From positions 1 to 64,000 of the forward strand of contig JBBDYN010000028.1 of the NCBI GenBank assembly GCA_040901465.1: a DNA stretch of 64,000 nucleotides, read 5' to 3'. The translations under genes were made by a program, and so were the position numbers. The stretch's first letter is position 1. Each line of letters opens with the position of its first letter. The notes under the pieces are model-generated. The model ran no database searches. It saw only the letters and a program-made list of their open reading frames with translations, and was not told the DNA's origin. The DNA is from JAUSIF01 sp040901465 (lineage in GTDB: Bacteria > Pseudomonadota > Alphaproteobacteria > Rhizobiales > Xanthobacteraceae). Shown one piece after another: positions 35,542 to 44,685 of this stretch.

Positions 35542-37362
35542 ATGAGCGACGCACCGGAAAAAGCCGCCAGGGCCGCAGCAAGCGGCGCGCGTGGTGCTGC
35601 CGCCGCATCGGAGCCCGGCGGCTACCGCGTGCTCGCGCGCAAGTATCGCCCCGCGACCTTCGAACAACTCATTGGTCAGGACGCGATGGTGAAGACGCTC
35701 TCGAATGCGTTCGAGAGCGGCCGCATCGCTCAAGCTTATATGCTCTCCGGCGTACGCGGCGTCGGCAAGACCACGACCGCGCGCATTCTCGCCCGCGCCT
35801 TGAATTACGAGCCGCTCGAGGGCGGCGGCGCGCCGACGCTGCACATGCCGCGGCTCGGCCGCCACTGCGAGGCGATCATGGAGAGCCGTCACATCGACGT
35901 GCTCGAGATGGACGCGGCCTCGCACAATAGCGTCGACGACGTACGCCAGATCAATGACGCCGTGCGCTACACGCCCGTGAGCGCGCGCTACAAGATCTAT
36001 ATTCTCGACGAGGTTCATATGCTGTCGACACCGGCCTTCAATGCCTTGCTAAAGACGCTGGAGGAGCCGCCGCCGCACGCGAAGTTCATCTTTGCCACCA
36101 CCGAAATCCGCAAAGTGCCGGTAACCGTCCTTTCGCGCTCCCAGCGATTCGATCTTCGGCGTGTGGAAGCCGGCCTGATCGCGCAGCACCTCGCCGAAAT
36201 TTGCAAAAAGGAAAACGTCAAGGTCGAGCCGGAAGTGCTCGGCATCATCGCGCGTGCCGCCGAAGGTTCGGTGCGCGACGCGCTCTCGCTGCTCGACCAA
36301 GCGATCGCCCACGGCAATGCGAATCTCAAAGCCGACGAAGTACGCGCGCAGCTTGGCCTCGCCGACCGCGCGCGCGTGATTGATCTGTTCGAGGCGCTGA
36401 TGAAGGGCGATATCGCCGCTGCACTCGCCAACTTCCGCGATCTCTACGACACCGGCGCCGATTCCGCAGTGATCATCGCCGATCTCGCCGAGTTCACCCA
36501 TCTCGTAACCCGCTTCAAGCTCGTGCCATCGTCCGCGGACGACCGCAGCTTGATCGAGGCCGAGCGCAATCGCGGCCGCGCCTTTGCCGACCAGCTTTCC
36601 ATCCGCGTGCTGTCGCGCGCGTGGCAAATGCTGTCGAAGGGCTTTTCCGAAGTGCAGTCGGCCGAAAAGGGTGCACAGGCCGCCGAGATGGTGCTCGTGC
36701 GGCTCGCCTTCGCTGCTGATCTGCCGACGCCCGACGAAGCCCTGCGCGCGTTGCGTGAGGGAGACGGCGGCGGCGGCAATGCCGCCGGCGCGAGTGGCGG
36801 CACGCCTTCCGGCTCAGGCCGGCTCGGTGCCCGGCTCTCCGTGGCGGCAGAAGGCGGCGGCCGCATGAGCGCCGCACCCGAGCGCGATCCCGCGCCGCGC
36901 GCGAGCGCTCCTGTTGCCGGCCCGAAACTTGAAAAATTCGAGGACATCGTCGCGCTCGCGACCGCCAGGCGCGATCTCCAGATCAAGCACGCAATCGAGC
37001 AATTCATTCGCCCGGTGAGCATGCAGGAAGGCCGCCTCGAAATCGCCGTTGCGCCCGGCGCGCCCGCCGATATTGTGAGCAATCTTCAGGCGAGACTTTC
37101 CGAATGGGCCGGCAAGCGCTGGCTCGTGATCCTTTCCGCCGAGACCGGCGGCCGCACCATGGCCGAACTCGCCAAGGAAAATCAGGTTGCGCTCGAGCGC
37201 GGCGTACGCGCGGACCCGCTCGTTGAAGCTGTTTTGCAGCGCTTTCCCGGTGCCGAGATCGTGGGCGTGCGCCGTCGCGACGAAAATGCGGCGACGAACG
37301 AATCCGAACCGGCGGAATTCGACATGCCGCCCGACCCGCCCGACGACGACCGCCGCGACTGA
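35542..37362 (+). CDS. dnaX: DNA polymerase III subunit gamma/tau
   Basis: A 606-residue AAA+ clamp-loader subunit. Walker A is GVRGVGKT (70-77), then DEVHMLS, the sensor SRSQRFDLRR, and domain III, followed by a Gly/Pro/Ser-rich linker (about 405-450) and a tau-like C-terminal domain. The zinc-binding cysteines found in E. coli are absent apart from one Cys (GRHCEAIMESRHIDVLEMDAASH), as usual in this order. No obvious slippery A-stretch for a gamma frameshift was noticed. First gene of dnaX-ybaB-recR. Confidence 0.96.
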   Translation: MSDAPEKAARAAASGARGAAAASEPGGYRVLARKYRPATFEQLIGQDAMVKTLSNAFESGRIAQAYMLSGVRGVGKTTTARILARALNYEPLEGGGAPTLHMPRLGRHCEAIMESRHIDVLEMDAASHNSVDDVRQINDAVRYTPVSARYKIYILDEVHMLSTPAFNALLKTLEEPPPHAKFIFATTEIRKVPVTVLSRSQRFDLRRVEAGLIAQHLAEICKKENVKVEPEVLGIIARAAEGSVRDALSLLDQAIAHGNANLKADEVRAQLGLADRARVIDLFEALMKGDIAAALANFRDLYDTGADSAVIIADLAEFTHLVTRFKLVPSSADDRSLIEAERNRGRAFADQLSIRVLSRAWQMLSKGFSEVQSAEKGAQAAEMVLVRLAFAADLPTPDEALRALREGDGGGGNAAGASGGTPSGSGRLGARLSVAAEGGGRMSAAPERDPAPRASAPVAGPKLEKFEDIVALATARRDLQIKHAIEQFIRPVSMQEGRLEIAVAPGAPADIVSNLQARLSEWAGKRWLVILSAETGGRTMAELAKENQVALERGVRADPLVEAVLQRFPGAEIVGVRRRDENAATNESEPAEFDMPPDPPDDDRRD

Positions 37363-37377
37363 ACCAGGGAGCCGGCC

Positions 37378-37698
37378 ATGCGCGATCTCATGGGCATGAT
37401 GGGCCAGATCAAGGAGCTGCAGGAAAAGATGCAGCAGCTGCAGGCCGAGCTTGAAACAACGGAAATAAGCGGCACTTCCGGCGGCGGCCTCGTCACGGTC
37501 ACCCTCACGGCCAAGGGCGCAATGAAGAAAATCTCGATCGATCCGAGCCTGATGAAGCCGGACGAGAAGGAGATCGTCGAGGATCTCGTCACCGCCGCGC
37601 ACGCCGATGCCCGCGCCAAGGCCGAGCGCCTGGTTCAGGAGAAGGCAACGGCGCTGACCGGCGGATTACCGCTGCCGCCGGGAATGAAGCTCTTTTGA
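37378..37698 (+). CDS. ybaB: YbaB/EbfC family nucleoid-associated protein
   Basis: A 106-residue small DNA-binding protein forming tweezers-like dimers. It has the N-terminal coiled helix MGMMGQIKELQEKMQQLQAEL and the family core SGGGLVTVTLTAKGAMKKISIDP, ending with the C-terminal GLPLPPGMKLF. Sits 15 bases after dnaX and 1 base before recR, the conserved recombination/replication trio. Confidence 0.95.
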   Translation: MRDLMGMMGQIKELQEKMQQLQAELETTEISGTSGGGLVTVTLTAKGAMKKISIDPSLMKPDEKEIVEDLVTAAHADARAKAERLVQEKATALTGGLPLPPGMKLF

Positions 37699-37699
37699 A

Positions 37700-38305
37700 A
37701 TGCCGCGCGCCGTTGCCGGACCTGAAATCGAGCGATTGATTCAATTGCTCGCGCGTCTGCCGGGCCTGGGCCCGCGTTCGGCGCGCCGCGCGGCGCTCCA
37801 CCTTGTCCGACGCCGCGCCGACCTGATGGAGCCGCTCTCGTCGGCGCTCGGCGATGCCCTCGACAAGATCGTCGTCTGCCGCACCTGCGGCAATGTCGAC
37901 ACGCGCGATCCCTGCACGGTCTGCACCGACCCGTCCCGCGACCGCTCGATCCTGATCGTCGTAGAGAACGTGGCCGACCTCTGGGCGCTCGAGCGCGCGG
38001 GCGCGTCGCCCGGCCGCTATCACGTGCTTGGCGGCACGCTCTCGCCTCTCGACGGCGTCGGGCCGGACGATCTGAATATCGCCAGTCTCGTGAAGCGCGG
38101 GCATGAGCAAGAGGTGAAGGAGGTGGTGCTCGCGTTGAACGCCACCGTCGACGGCCAGACCACCGCGCACTACATCACGGACTTGCTACGCGATGCAGAA
38201 ATAAAGGTAACGCGCCTCGCGCACGGCGTGCCCGTCGGCGGCGAACTCGACTATCTCGACGAAGGCACGCTCTCCGCCGCGATCCGTTCGCGCACGCCGT
38301 TCTAG
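37700..38305 (+). CDS. recR: Recombination protein RecR
   Basis: A 201-residue RecFOR-pathway protein. An N-terminal helix-hairpin-helix (RLPGLGPRSARRAALHL), a zinc finger with Cys60, Cys63, Cys72 and Cys75, a Toprim domain (ILIVVENVADLWALERAG), and the C-terminal Walker-like segment with VTRLAHGVPVGGELDYLDEGTL. It follows ybaB with one base between and converges on the AmpG-like gene, with a 4-base overlap of stops. Confidence 0.96.
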   Translation: MPRAVAGPEIERLIQLLARLPGLGPRSARRAALHLVRRRADLMEPLSSALGDALDKIVVCRTCGNVDTRDPCTVCTDPSRDRSILIVVENVADLWALERAGASPGRYHVLGGTLSPLDGVGPDDLNIASLVKRGHEQEVKEVVLALNATVDGQTTAHYITDLLRDAEIKVTRLAHGVPVGGELDYLDEGTLSAAIRSRTPF

Positions 38306-39651
38306 ATTTTCCGTTCCAGCCCCTTGAAATGCCCGCGCGCCTGCAGCCAGGCGAGCAGGAACAGGCTCGGAATCGCCGACAACGCCGTGATCGTGAAGAA
38401 AACCTCCCAGCCGGTCGCCTCCGCGACGAAGCCGCCGCCCGATGCGAGCGTCGTGCGGCCGACCGCGGCAAGTGCCGTAAGCAACGCGAATTGCGTCGCC
38501 GTGTGCGCGCGTACGCCGCAGAGCGCGGAGAGATAGGCGACGAAGATCACCGTGCCGATCGCCCCGGTGAAATTCTCGACGATGATCGTGGCGGTTAGCG
38601 CCGCGTGGTTCACGCCGACCCAAGCTTGCCAGACGAAGACGAAATTCGACGCCATTTGCAGGAACGCGGCGAGCCAGAGACTCGTGACAAGCGGCAGCGC
38701 ACGCGCCACGACGCCGCCCGCGATTCCGCCGATCAGGAGCGCCGCGAGCCCGACGCCCTTCACGATCCCCGCATAGGCCGCCTTGTCGAAGCCAATCGAG
38801 ATCACGAACGGTCCGGTGAGCACGCCCGCGAAGGCATCGCAGAACTTGAACAGCACCACGAACAGCAGCACGATGATCGCCGCGTCGCGCGTGAGAAACT
38901 CGCGGAAGGCCTCGAACGCGGTAGTGAGCACGCGGTGCAGGGCGTCCCCGCGCGGTTTACCGGCCTGCAATTCCGCGGGCGCATCCGGCTCCCGCGCCAG
39001 GAGCGTGGCGACGAGGCCGATCGCCACGAAGGCCGCCGCGGCGATATAGCCCCACATCCACACTTGGTCGAGCGCGACGCCAATGTGTTCGAGCCACGCG
39101 ACGAGCGCGATCACGCCCGCGCCCGAAACCAGCATGCCGATGCGATAGGCGAACACGTAGGACGCCATGCCCGCGGCCTGCTCGCTCGTGTCGAGGCTTT
39201 CCACGCGGAAGGCGTCGATCACGATGTCCTGGGTCGCGGAGGCTGCCGCCACCATGAGCGCCGCGAACGCGACCGCAAAGGGCGCTGCCACCGGATCGAG
39301 CATGCCGAGGAAGACGACCGTCGCCGCGAGCACGAGTTGGCTGAACACGAGCCACCCGCGCCGCCGCCCCAACGCGCGCGAGAGGAATGGCACGTCGAGC
39401 GCGTCCACGACCGGCGCCCAGACGAACTTGATCGTGTAGGGCAGCCCCACGAGCGAAAAGAGCCCGATCGTGGCGAGATCGATGCCACGTTCCGTCATCC
39501 AGATCGCGAGCGTGCCGCCCGAGAGCGCGAGCGGCAGCCCGGACGAGAAGCCGAGCAGCAGCACGATCAGGACGCGCGCGCGCAGATAGACGGCGAGGGC
39601 GGAGAGGAACGATTCGCGCGGCTTCACGCGTTCCAGTGCCGATTCGATCAC
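38302..39651 (-). CDS. ampG: AmpG-like MFS muropeptide transporter
   Basis: A 449-residue 12-14 helix major-facilitator permease with AmpG motifs: LLLGFSSGLPLALSGGTLAIWMTERGIDLATIG near the N-terminus, KFVWAPVVDAL, and SATQDIVIDAFRVE. AmpG imports anhydro-muropeptides for peptidoglycan recycling and beta-lactamase signalling. GTG 39651 is the only start close to the family N-terminus. A palindromic repeat lies upstream. Substrate assignment follows family only. Confidence 0.85.
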   Translation of the reverse strand: MIESALERVKPRESFLSALAVYLRARVLIVLLLGFSSGLPLALSGGTLAIWMTERGIDLATIGLFSLVGLPYTIKFVWAPVVDALDVPFLSRALGRRRGWLVFSQLVLAATVVFLGMLDPVAAPFAVAFAALMVAAASATQDIVIDAFRVESLDTSEQAAGMASYVFAYRIGMLVSGAGVIALVAWLEHIGVALDQVWMWGYIAAAAFVAIGLVATLLAREPDAPAELQAGKPRGDALHRVLTTAFEAFREFLTRDAAIIVLLFVVLFKFCDAFAGVLTGPFVISIGFDKAAYAGIVKGVGLAALLIGGIAGGVVARALPLVTSLWLAAFLQMASNFVFVWQAWVGVNHAALTATIIVENFTGAIGTVIFVAYLSALCGVRAHTATQFALLTALAAVGRTTLASGGGFVAEATGWEVFFTITALSAIPSLFLLAWLQARGHFKGLERKI

Positions 39652-39665
39652 GCCGCAATTCTCCT

Positions 39666-39804
39666 AATCCCTCCCCTTTAGGGGAGGGTGGCTCCAGCGC
39701 CCGGATTGCATCCGGGCGCTGGAGCCAAGTGGGGTGAATCCGGGCGGGCGACGACCCCCCACCCGGTCCGCTTCGCGGACCACCCTCCCCCGATGGGGGA
39801 GGGA
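39666..39804. repeat. Composite palindromic repeat (two inverted modules)
   Basis: Three hairpins in tandem: CCCTCCCC/GGGGAGGG; then GGCTCCAGCGCCCGG paired with CCGGGCGCTGGAGCC around ATTGCAT; then CCCCCCACCCGGTCCGCTTC..GGACCACCCTCCCCC/GGGGGAGGG. The two outer modules are inverted copies of the motif seen in polA and near 54.1 kb. It fills the 178-base gap between rmuC and the AmpG-like gene. Confidence 0.8.
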
Positions 39805-39829
39805 CAAAAAATCAAATTGCGGCGATTCA

Positions 39830-41023
39830 TCACTCCGCCGCGCCGAGCTTCAGGTTGAGCGGCGCTTGCAGCGGCGTGCGCTCTTCGTGCGCGCTTTCGA
39901 TCTCGTCGAGTTCCAGCGCCTCGATTCTGGCGCCGCGCTTCGCCACCTTGTCGGCGGAGATCAGCACTTGACCAACGTCGTCGGACGCCTGCGCGAAGTG
40001 CTTCTGCAGGTTCAGCGCGCGGTCGCGCAGCCGGCTCACGTCGTCCATGAGCTTGCCGACCTCGGCGCGGATCAGCTCCGCCGCGTCGCGCATGCGCGCG
40101 TCCTTGACCATCGCCTGCATGACCTGGATCGCAAGCATCAGGAGCGACGGAGACACCAGCAGCACACGCGCCCGGAACGCCTTTTGCACGAGATCGTCGA
40201 AATGCTCGTGCAGCTCCGCAAAGACGGACTCCGACGGCACGAACATCAGCGCCATCTCCTGCGTCTCTCCCGGGAGGAAATAACGCTCCTCGATATCAGC
40301 TACATGCCTGGATATGTCCTGCCGCAGCCGTTGACCCGCCACGCGCCGCGTCTCGTCGGATTGCGCCTCGCGGAACGCGGTGATCGACTCGAGCGGAAAC
40401 TTGGCGTCGATAAGCAGAGGCCGCGCGTCGCCCGGCAGGAACACGGCGCAGTCGGGCCGCTTGCCGTTCGAGAGCGTGAATTGGAATGCGTAGGAGTCCT
40501 TCGGCAGCCCGTCGGCAACGATTGCCTCCATGCGGCCCTGGCCGAACGCGCCGCGCGCCTGCTTGTTCGCGAGTACGTCCTTGAGCGTGACCATGTGCGA
40601 GGAAAGCTCCGCGAGCCGCGCCTGCGCGGCGTCCACGACGGCGAGCCGCTCGTGCAACTGGCTGAGGCTTTCGTTGGTGGCCTTCGCCGCGTTGGTGACG
40701 CCTTCGCCGAGCCGGTGCGAGACTGAATCGAGCCGCTCGCTCACGACGCGCGCGAGCTCTGCCTGGCGCCCGCCGAGCACCTCCGCGAAGGATTGCATCC
40801 GGCCGGTGGTCTCGGCCTGCGTGCGCACGAGCTCGCCGATACGCTCTTCGAGTTCGGCCGTGTGCATGGCCTGCTCGGCGGCTTCGTTCACGCGGCTCCG
40901 CGCCGAGCGCCACAGCGCGATCGAGAGCAGGACGAGCAGCACGAGCGCCGCGACCCCGAGCGCGAGCAAAGCCTCCGCCGCGGTCACCGGGCGTGATCCG
41001 AGAAAGAGCAATACGTCGTTCAT
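39830..41023 (-). CDS. rmuC: DNA recombination protein RmuC
   Basis: A 397-residue protein with an N-terminal membrane helix (AEALLALGVAALVLLVLLSIALW), a coiled-coil region (about 30-150) and the RmuC nuclease-like domain (DSYAFQFTLSNGKRPDCAVFLPGDARPLLIDAKFPLE..., MALMFVPSESVFAEL). RmuC limits inversions at short repeats in E. coli. Starts at ATG 41023. Divergent from def. Confidence 0.92.
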   Translation of the reverse strand: MNDVLLFLGSRPVTAAEALLALGVAALVLLVLLSIALWRSARSRVNEAAEQAMHTAELEERIGELVRTQAETTGRMQSFAEVLGGRQAELARVVSERLDSVSHRLGEGVTNAAKATNESLSQLHERLAVVDAAQARLAELSSHMVTLKDVLANKQARGAFGQGRMEAIVADGLPKDSYAFQFTLSNGKRPDCAVFLPGDARPLLIDAKFPLESITAFREAQSDETRRVAGQRLRQDISRHVADIEERYFLPGETQEMALMFVPSESVFAELHEHFDDLVQKAFRARVLLVSPSLLMLAIQVMQAMVKDARMRDAAELIRAEVGKLMDDVSRLRDRALNLQKHFAQASDDVGQVLISADKVAKRGARIEALELDEIESAHEERTPLQAPLNLKLGAAE

Positions 41024-41147
41024 GGAGACCCTTCTAACTCGATTCGGAAGCTAAGAACGAATAGTGAACATGGAGTAGCGGCCGATTTCAAGGCCGCGAT
41101 AACCCGGCGCATTTGACCCCTTGCGGCGGGCATCCTATCTCGCGGCC

Positions 41148-41666
41148 ATGGCCATTCGCTCGATCGTCGTGCTTCCCGACAAACGCCTGCGCCTTGTCTC
41201 CGAGCCCGTCGCCCGCATCGACGCCGAGGTGAAGAAGCTCGTCGCCGACATGTTCGACACCATGTACGAAGCGCCCGGCGTCGGGCTCGCCGCGATCCAG
41301 CTCGGCGTGCCGAAGCGCGTCGTCACCATCGACGCAACCCGCGGCGAGGAGGAGAAACAACCGATCGCGCTGATCAACCCGGAGATCTTCTGGATTTCCG
41401 AGGAAAAGATCGGCCACGAGGAAGGCTGCCTGTCGATCCCCGAATATCTGGACGAGGTCGAGCGCGCCGAGCGCGTGCGCTTCCGCTTTCTCGATCTTGA
41501 GGGCAAGCGCCACGAGGTCGAGGCCGACGGCTTGCTCGCGCGCGTCGTGCAGCACGAAATCGATCACATCAATGGCGTCCTGTTCATCGATCATCTGTCG
41601 AAGCTCAAGCGCGATCGCGTGACCAAGAAATTTACCAAGGCCGCCAAGCGCGAAGCGGCGGAGTAA
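41148..41666 (+). CDS. def: Peptide deformylase
   Basis: A 172-residue metalloenzyme that removes the formyl group from nascent proteins. The three family motifs are present: GVGLAAIQ (44-51), EEGCLSIPE with the metal ligand Cys94, and HEIDH (136-140). First gene of def-fmt-truA; ATG 41148 gives the normal length. Confidence 0.97.
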   Translation: MAIRSIVVLPDKRLRLVSEPVARIDAEVKKLVADMFDTMYEAPGVGLAAIQLGVPKRVVTIDATRGEEEKQPIALINPEIFWISEEKIGHEEGCLSIPEYLDEVERAERVRFRFLDLEGKRHEVEADGLLARVVQHEIDHINGVLFIDHLSKLKRDRVTKKFTKAAKREAAE

Positions 41667-41711
41667 GCTTTCCCCCGCAGCCGCGTTACACTCGCCGGCA
41701 AAGGAGCGAAC

Positions 41712-42638
41712 GTGCGCATCGTCTTCATGGGCACGCCCGATTTCGCCGTGCCGACCCTGGTCGAGCTCGCGGGCCGTGGCCACGAGATCGCCGCCGCCTA
41801 CACGCGCGCGCCGGCGCCTGCCGGCCGCGGCATGGAAGAGCGCCGCTCGCCGGTGCACGAGACCGCGGCGCGCCTCGGCATTCCCGTGCTGCAACCGGCA
41901 AGCCTGAAGGGCGAGGAGGCGGCGGAAAAATTCCGCGCGCATGCGGCCGACGTTGCAATCGTCGTCGCTTACGGCTTGCTTCTGCCGCAGGCGGTCCTGG
42001 AAGCGCCACGTTTCGGCGCGCTCAATCTCCACGCGTCGCTCCTGCCGCGCTGGCGCGGCGCGGCGCCTATCGCGCGCGCGATCATGGCGGGCGACAAAGA
42101 AACCGGCGTGACGGTGATGCAGATGGACGAGGGCCTCGACACCGGCGCGGTGGCGCTCGCCGAGCGCGTCGCGATCGGTCCCGACTCGACCGCCGGTGAA
42201 CTGCACGACCGGCTTTCGGTCATTGGCGCCGACCTCATCGCGCGCGCCATTGCGGCTCTGGAGCGGGGCACGCTGAAATTCAACCCACAGCCCGCGCGCG
42301 GCGTTACCTACGCGAAGAAGATCGAGAAATCCGAAGCCCGCATCGACTGGTCGCGGCCCTGGAAACAAGTGCATGATCACATCCGCGGGCTCTCGCCGTT
42401 TCCCGGCGCGTGGTTCGAGCTGGGCGTGGCGGGCAAGCCGGCGCGCGTAAAGGTGATCCGATCGACACGCGGCGAAGGCGGCGGCAAGCCGGGCATCGTG
42501 CTTGACGACAAGCTTACGATCGCCTGCGGCGAGGGCGCGGTGCGTCTCCTCGAAGTTCAGCGCGCGGGCGCCAAGCCCATGGGCGCCGAGGAATTCCTGC
42601 GCGGCACTTCAATCGCGCGCGGCGCAACCCTCGGCTAG
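41712..42638 (+). CDS. fmt: Methionyl-tRNA formyltransferase
   Basis: A 308-residue enzyme that formylates initiator Met-tRNA using 10-formyl-THF. The N-terminal domain has FMGTPDFAVPTL, the formyl-THF site LNLHASLLPRWRGAAPI, and GVTVMQMDEGLDTG; the C-terminal OB-like domain ends near LGG. GTG 41712 is the start (MRIVFMGTP). Partner of the deformylase 45 bases upstream; truA follows by 3 bases. Confidence 0.96.
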   Translation: MRIVFMGTPDFAVPTLVELAGRGHEIAAAYTRAPAPAGRGMEERRSPVHETAARLGIPVLQPASLKGEEAAEKFRAHAADVAIVVAYGLLLPQAVLEAPRFGALNLHASLLPRWRGAAPIARAIMAGDKETGVTVMQMDEGLDTGAVALAERVAIGPDSTAGELHDRLSVIGADLIARAIAALERGTLKFNPQPARGVTYAKKIEKSEARIDWSRPWKQVHDHIRGLSPFPGAWFELGVAGKPARVKVIRSTRGEGGGKPGIVLDDKLTIACGEGAVRLLEVQRAGAKPMGAEEFLRGTSIARGATLG

Positions 42639-42641
42639 CCG

Positions 42642-43379
42642 ATGCCTCGTTACAAGCTCACCATCGAATATGACGGCACGCCGTTCGTCGGCTGGCAGGT
42701 GCAGGAGAACGGCCCGTCGATCGCGGGTGCCATCGGCGACGCGTTGGGAAAATTCGCGGGCGAGCAGCCGAAGGTTTCCGGCGCCGGCCGCACCGACGCC
42801 GGCGTGCACGCGTTGGGACAGGTTGCCCATGTGGATCTCGCGAAGGACTGGGACACCGACACGATCCGCGATGCGCTGAACGCGTATCTGCGGCCGAATC
42901 CGATTTCGATTCTGAACGTCGAGCAGGTCGCCGTCGACTTCGACGCGCGTTTTTCCGCGAAAGCGCGCCACTATCTCTATCGCATCGCCAATCGCCGCCC
43001 CGATCTCGCGCTCGACCGCGACCGCGCCTGGCGTATCGCCAAGCCCCTCGACGCGGCCACGATGCACGCCGCGGCGCAGCGCCTTGTCGGCAATCACGAT
43101 TTCACGACCTTCCGCTCGGTCGAATGCCAGGCGAAGTCGCCGGTGAAGACCCTCGACCGCATCGACGTGACGCGGGCGGGCGATGAGATCCGCGTGCAGG
43201 CTTCTGCGCGCTCGTTCCTGCATCATCAGGTGCGCTCGATGGTCGGCTCGCTTGTGCTGGTGGGCGAGGGGAAATGGAGCGCGGACGAGCTCGCCAACGC
43301 GCTCGCGGCCCGCGATCGTTCAGCCTGCGGCCCGGTCGCGCCCGCGTGCGGGCTTTATCTCGTGCGCGTCGACTACTGA
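42642..43379 (+). CDS. truA: tRNA pseudouridine(38-40) synthase TruA
   Basis: A 245-residue pseudouridine synthase acting on the anticodon arm. The catalytic Asp52 is in SGAGRTDAGVHALGQ; other family blocks are RYKLTIEYDGTPFVGWQVQ, FSAKARHYLYRI and HHQVRSMVGSLVLVGEGKW. Three bases after fmt. Confidence 0.96.
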   Translation: MPRYKLTIEYDGTPFVGWQVQENGPSIAGAIGDALGKFAGEQPKVSGAGRTDAGVHALGQVAHVDLAKDWDTDTIRDALNAYLRPNPISILNVEQVAVDFDARFSAKARHYLYRIANRRPDLALDRDRAWRIAKPLDAATMHAAAQRLVGNHDFTTFRSVECQAKSPVKTLDRIDVTRAGDEIRVQASARSFLHHQVRSMVGSLVLVGEGKWSADELANALAARDRSACGPVAPACGLYLVRVDY

Positions 43380-43383
43380 AGCC

Positions 43384-43500
43384 GTGTGTCCCGGCCAGGC
43401 CGCGCGAAGCGCGGCGCGAGCCGGGACCCAGTGCAATCCGTCGATTTCCCGCTGGCCCCCGGCTCGGCCGCTTCGCGGCCGTCCGGGGAACGACAATCAC
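43384..43500. repeat. Intergenic palindromic repeat between truA and dapE
   Basis: GTCCCGGC (43388-43395) pairs with GCCGGGAC (43420-43427) around a second inner stem of GCCGCGC/GCGCGGC; a further GC-rich palindrome follows up to 43495. It fills the gap between the convergent truA and dapE and could act in transcript termination, although there is no U tract. Confidence 0.6.
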
Positions 43501-43506
43501 ATGTCG

Positions 43507-44667
43507 TTATTCGAAATATTTTTCCAACACCCGCCGATAGATTTCCGCGAGCCGCTGCAAGTCCGCGACCGGCGTGTGCTCGTCGATCTGGTGCATGGTC
43601 TGGCCGACAAGGCCGATTTCCACGACCGGGCAATAATCCTTGATGAAGCGCGCGTCGGAGGTGCCGCCCGAGGTCGAGAGCGCCGGCTTCTTGCCCGTCA
43701 CTTCTGTGACCGCGCCCGACAGGAGATCGACGAACGGCCCCGGCTTCGTGATGTAGCTGTCGCTCGGCCGCTCCCATTCGAGCTTGAAGTGCGCCGCAGG
43801 CGCGGCCTCGCGGCAGCGCGCCTCGACGAGCACCTTCAGGCTTTGCGGCGTGTGCTTGTCGTTGAAACGGATGTTAAAGCGCGCGCTGGCCTCGCCGGGG
43901 ATCACGTTGAACGCGGGATTGCCGACGTCGACCGAGACGACTTCGAAATTCGACCGCTCGAAGTGCCACGAGCCGTCGTCGAGCGGCTCGTTCAGCTTGT
44001 TCAGCATGGCGACGAGCGTGCGGATCGGATTGTCGGCGTTCTGCGGATAGGCGGCGTGGCCGGCCTTGCCGCTCACCGTGAGCGTACCGGAGAGGCTGCC
44101 GCGCCGGCCGATCTTGATCGTATCGCCGACCGCCTGCGTGCTCGTCGGCTCGCCCACGATCGCGTGCTCGAATGTCTCGCCGCGCTCCTTCGCCCAGGCG
44201 AGCAGCTTCACCGTGCCGTTGACCGCCGGGCCTTCCTCGTCGCCGGTGATGAGGAACGAGATCGAGCCCTTCAGCTTGCCACCGTTCGCCGCGAGATGGT
44301 CGAGCGCCGCCGCGGCGAAGCATGCGATCGCGCCCTTCATGTCGACGGCGCCGCGGCCATAAAGCACGCCGCCATCCACCTCGCCGGAGAAAGCACCATG
44401 CCGCCAGCGGGTTTCGTCCCCCGGCGGCACGACGTCGGTGTGGCCCGCGAATGCGAAGTTGGGCGCCCGCTTACCGATCCGCGCGTAGAGATTTTCGATC
44501 GCGGGCGCCCCGGGCTCCACGAAAGTCACGCGGTGCACCGCGAAGCCCGCGCCCTTCAGCAGCCCTTCGAGACAGGCAAGCGCGCCGCCCTCCGCCGGCG
44601 TCACCGAGCGACAGCGAACGAGCGCCTGCGCGATCGCGACTGGATCCGGGGTGTGAGGCGTCGGCAT
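43507..44667 (-). CDS. dapE: Succinyl-diaminopimelate desuccinylase
   Basis: A 386-residue M20 zinc hydrolase that produces L,L-diaminopimelate for lysine and peptidoglycan. Motifs are FAGHTDVVPPGDE (His, Asp ligands), YGRGAVDMKGAIA, TGDEEGPAVNGT and the C-terminal STSGGTSDARFIKDYCPVVEIG. Together with dapD on the same strand it provides two steps of the succinylase branch. Confidence 0.96.
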   Translation of the reverse strand: MPTPHTPDPVAIAQALVRCRSVTPAEGGALACLEGLLKGAGFAVHRVTFVEPGAPAIENLYARIGKRAPNFAFAGHTDVVPPGDETRWRHGAFSGEVDGGVLYGRGAVDMKGAIACFAAAALDHLAANGGKLKGSISFLITGDEEGPAVNGTVKLLAWAKERGETFEHAIVGEPTSTQAVGDTIKIGRRGSLSGTLTVSGKAGHAAYPQNADNPIRTLVAMLNKLNEPLDDGSWHFERSNFEVVSVDVGNPAFNVIPGEASARFNIRFNDKHTPQSLKVLVEARCREAAPAAHFKLEWERPSDSYITKPGPFVDLLSGAVTEVTGKKPALSTSGGTSDARFIKDYCPVVEIGLVGQTMHQIDEHTPVADLQRLAEIYRRVLEKYFE

Positions 44668-44685
44668 TGATCGTCCGTCCGATGC

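Noticed and set aside
35542..37362. dnaX missing zinc-finger cysteines as a possible defect
   Set aside because: The lack of these cysteines appears to be normal for DnaX in this order, and the AAA+ motifs are intact.
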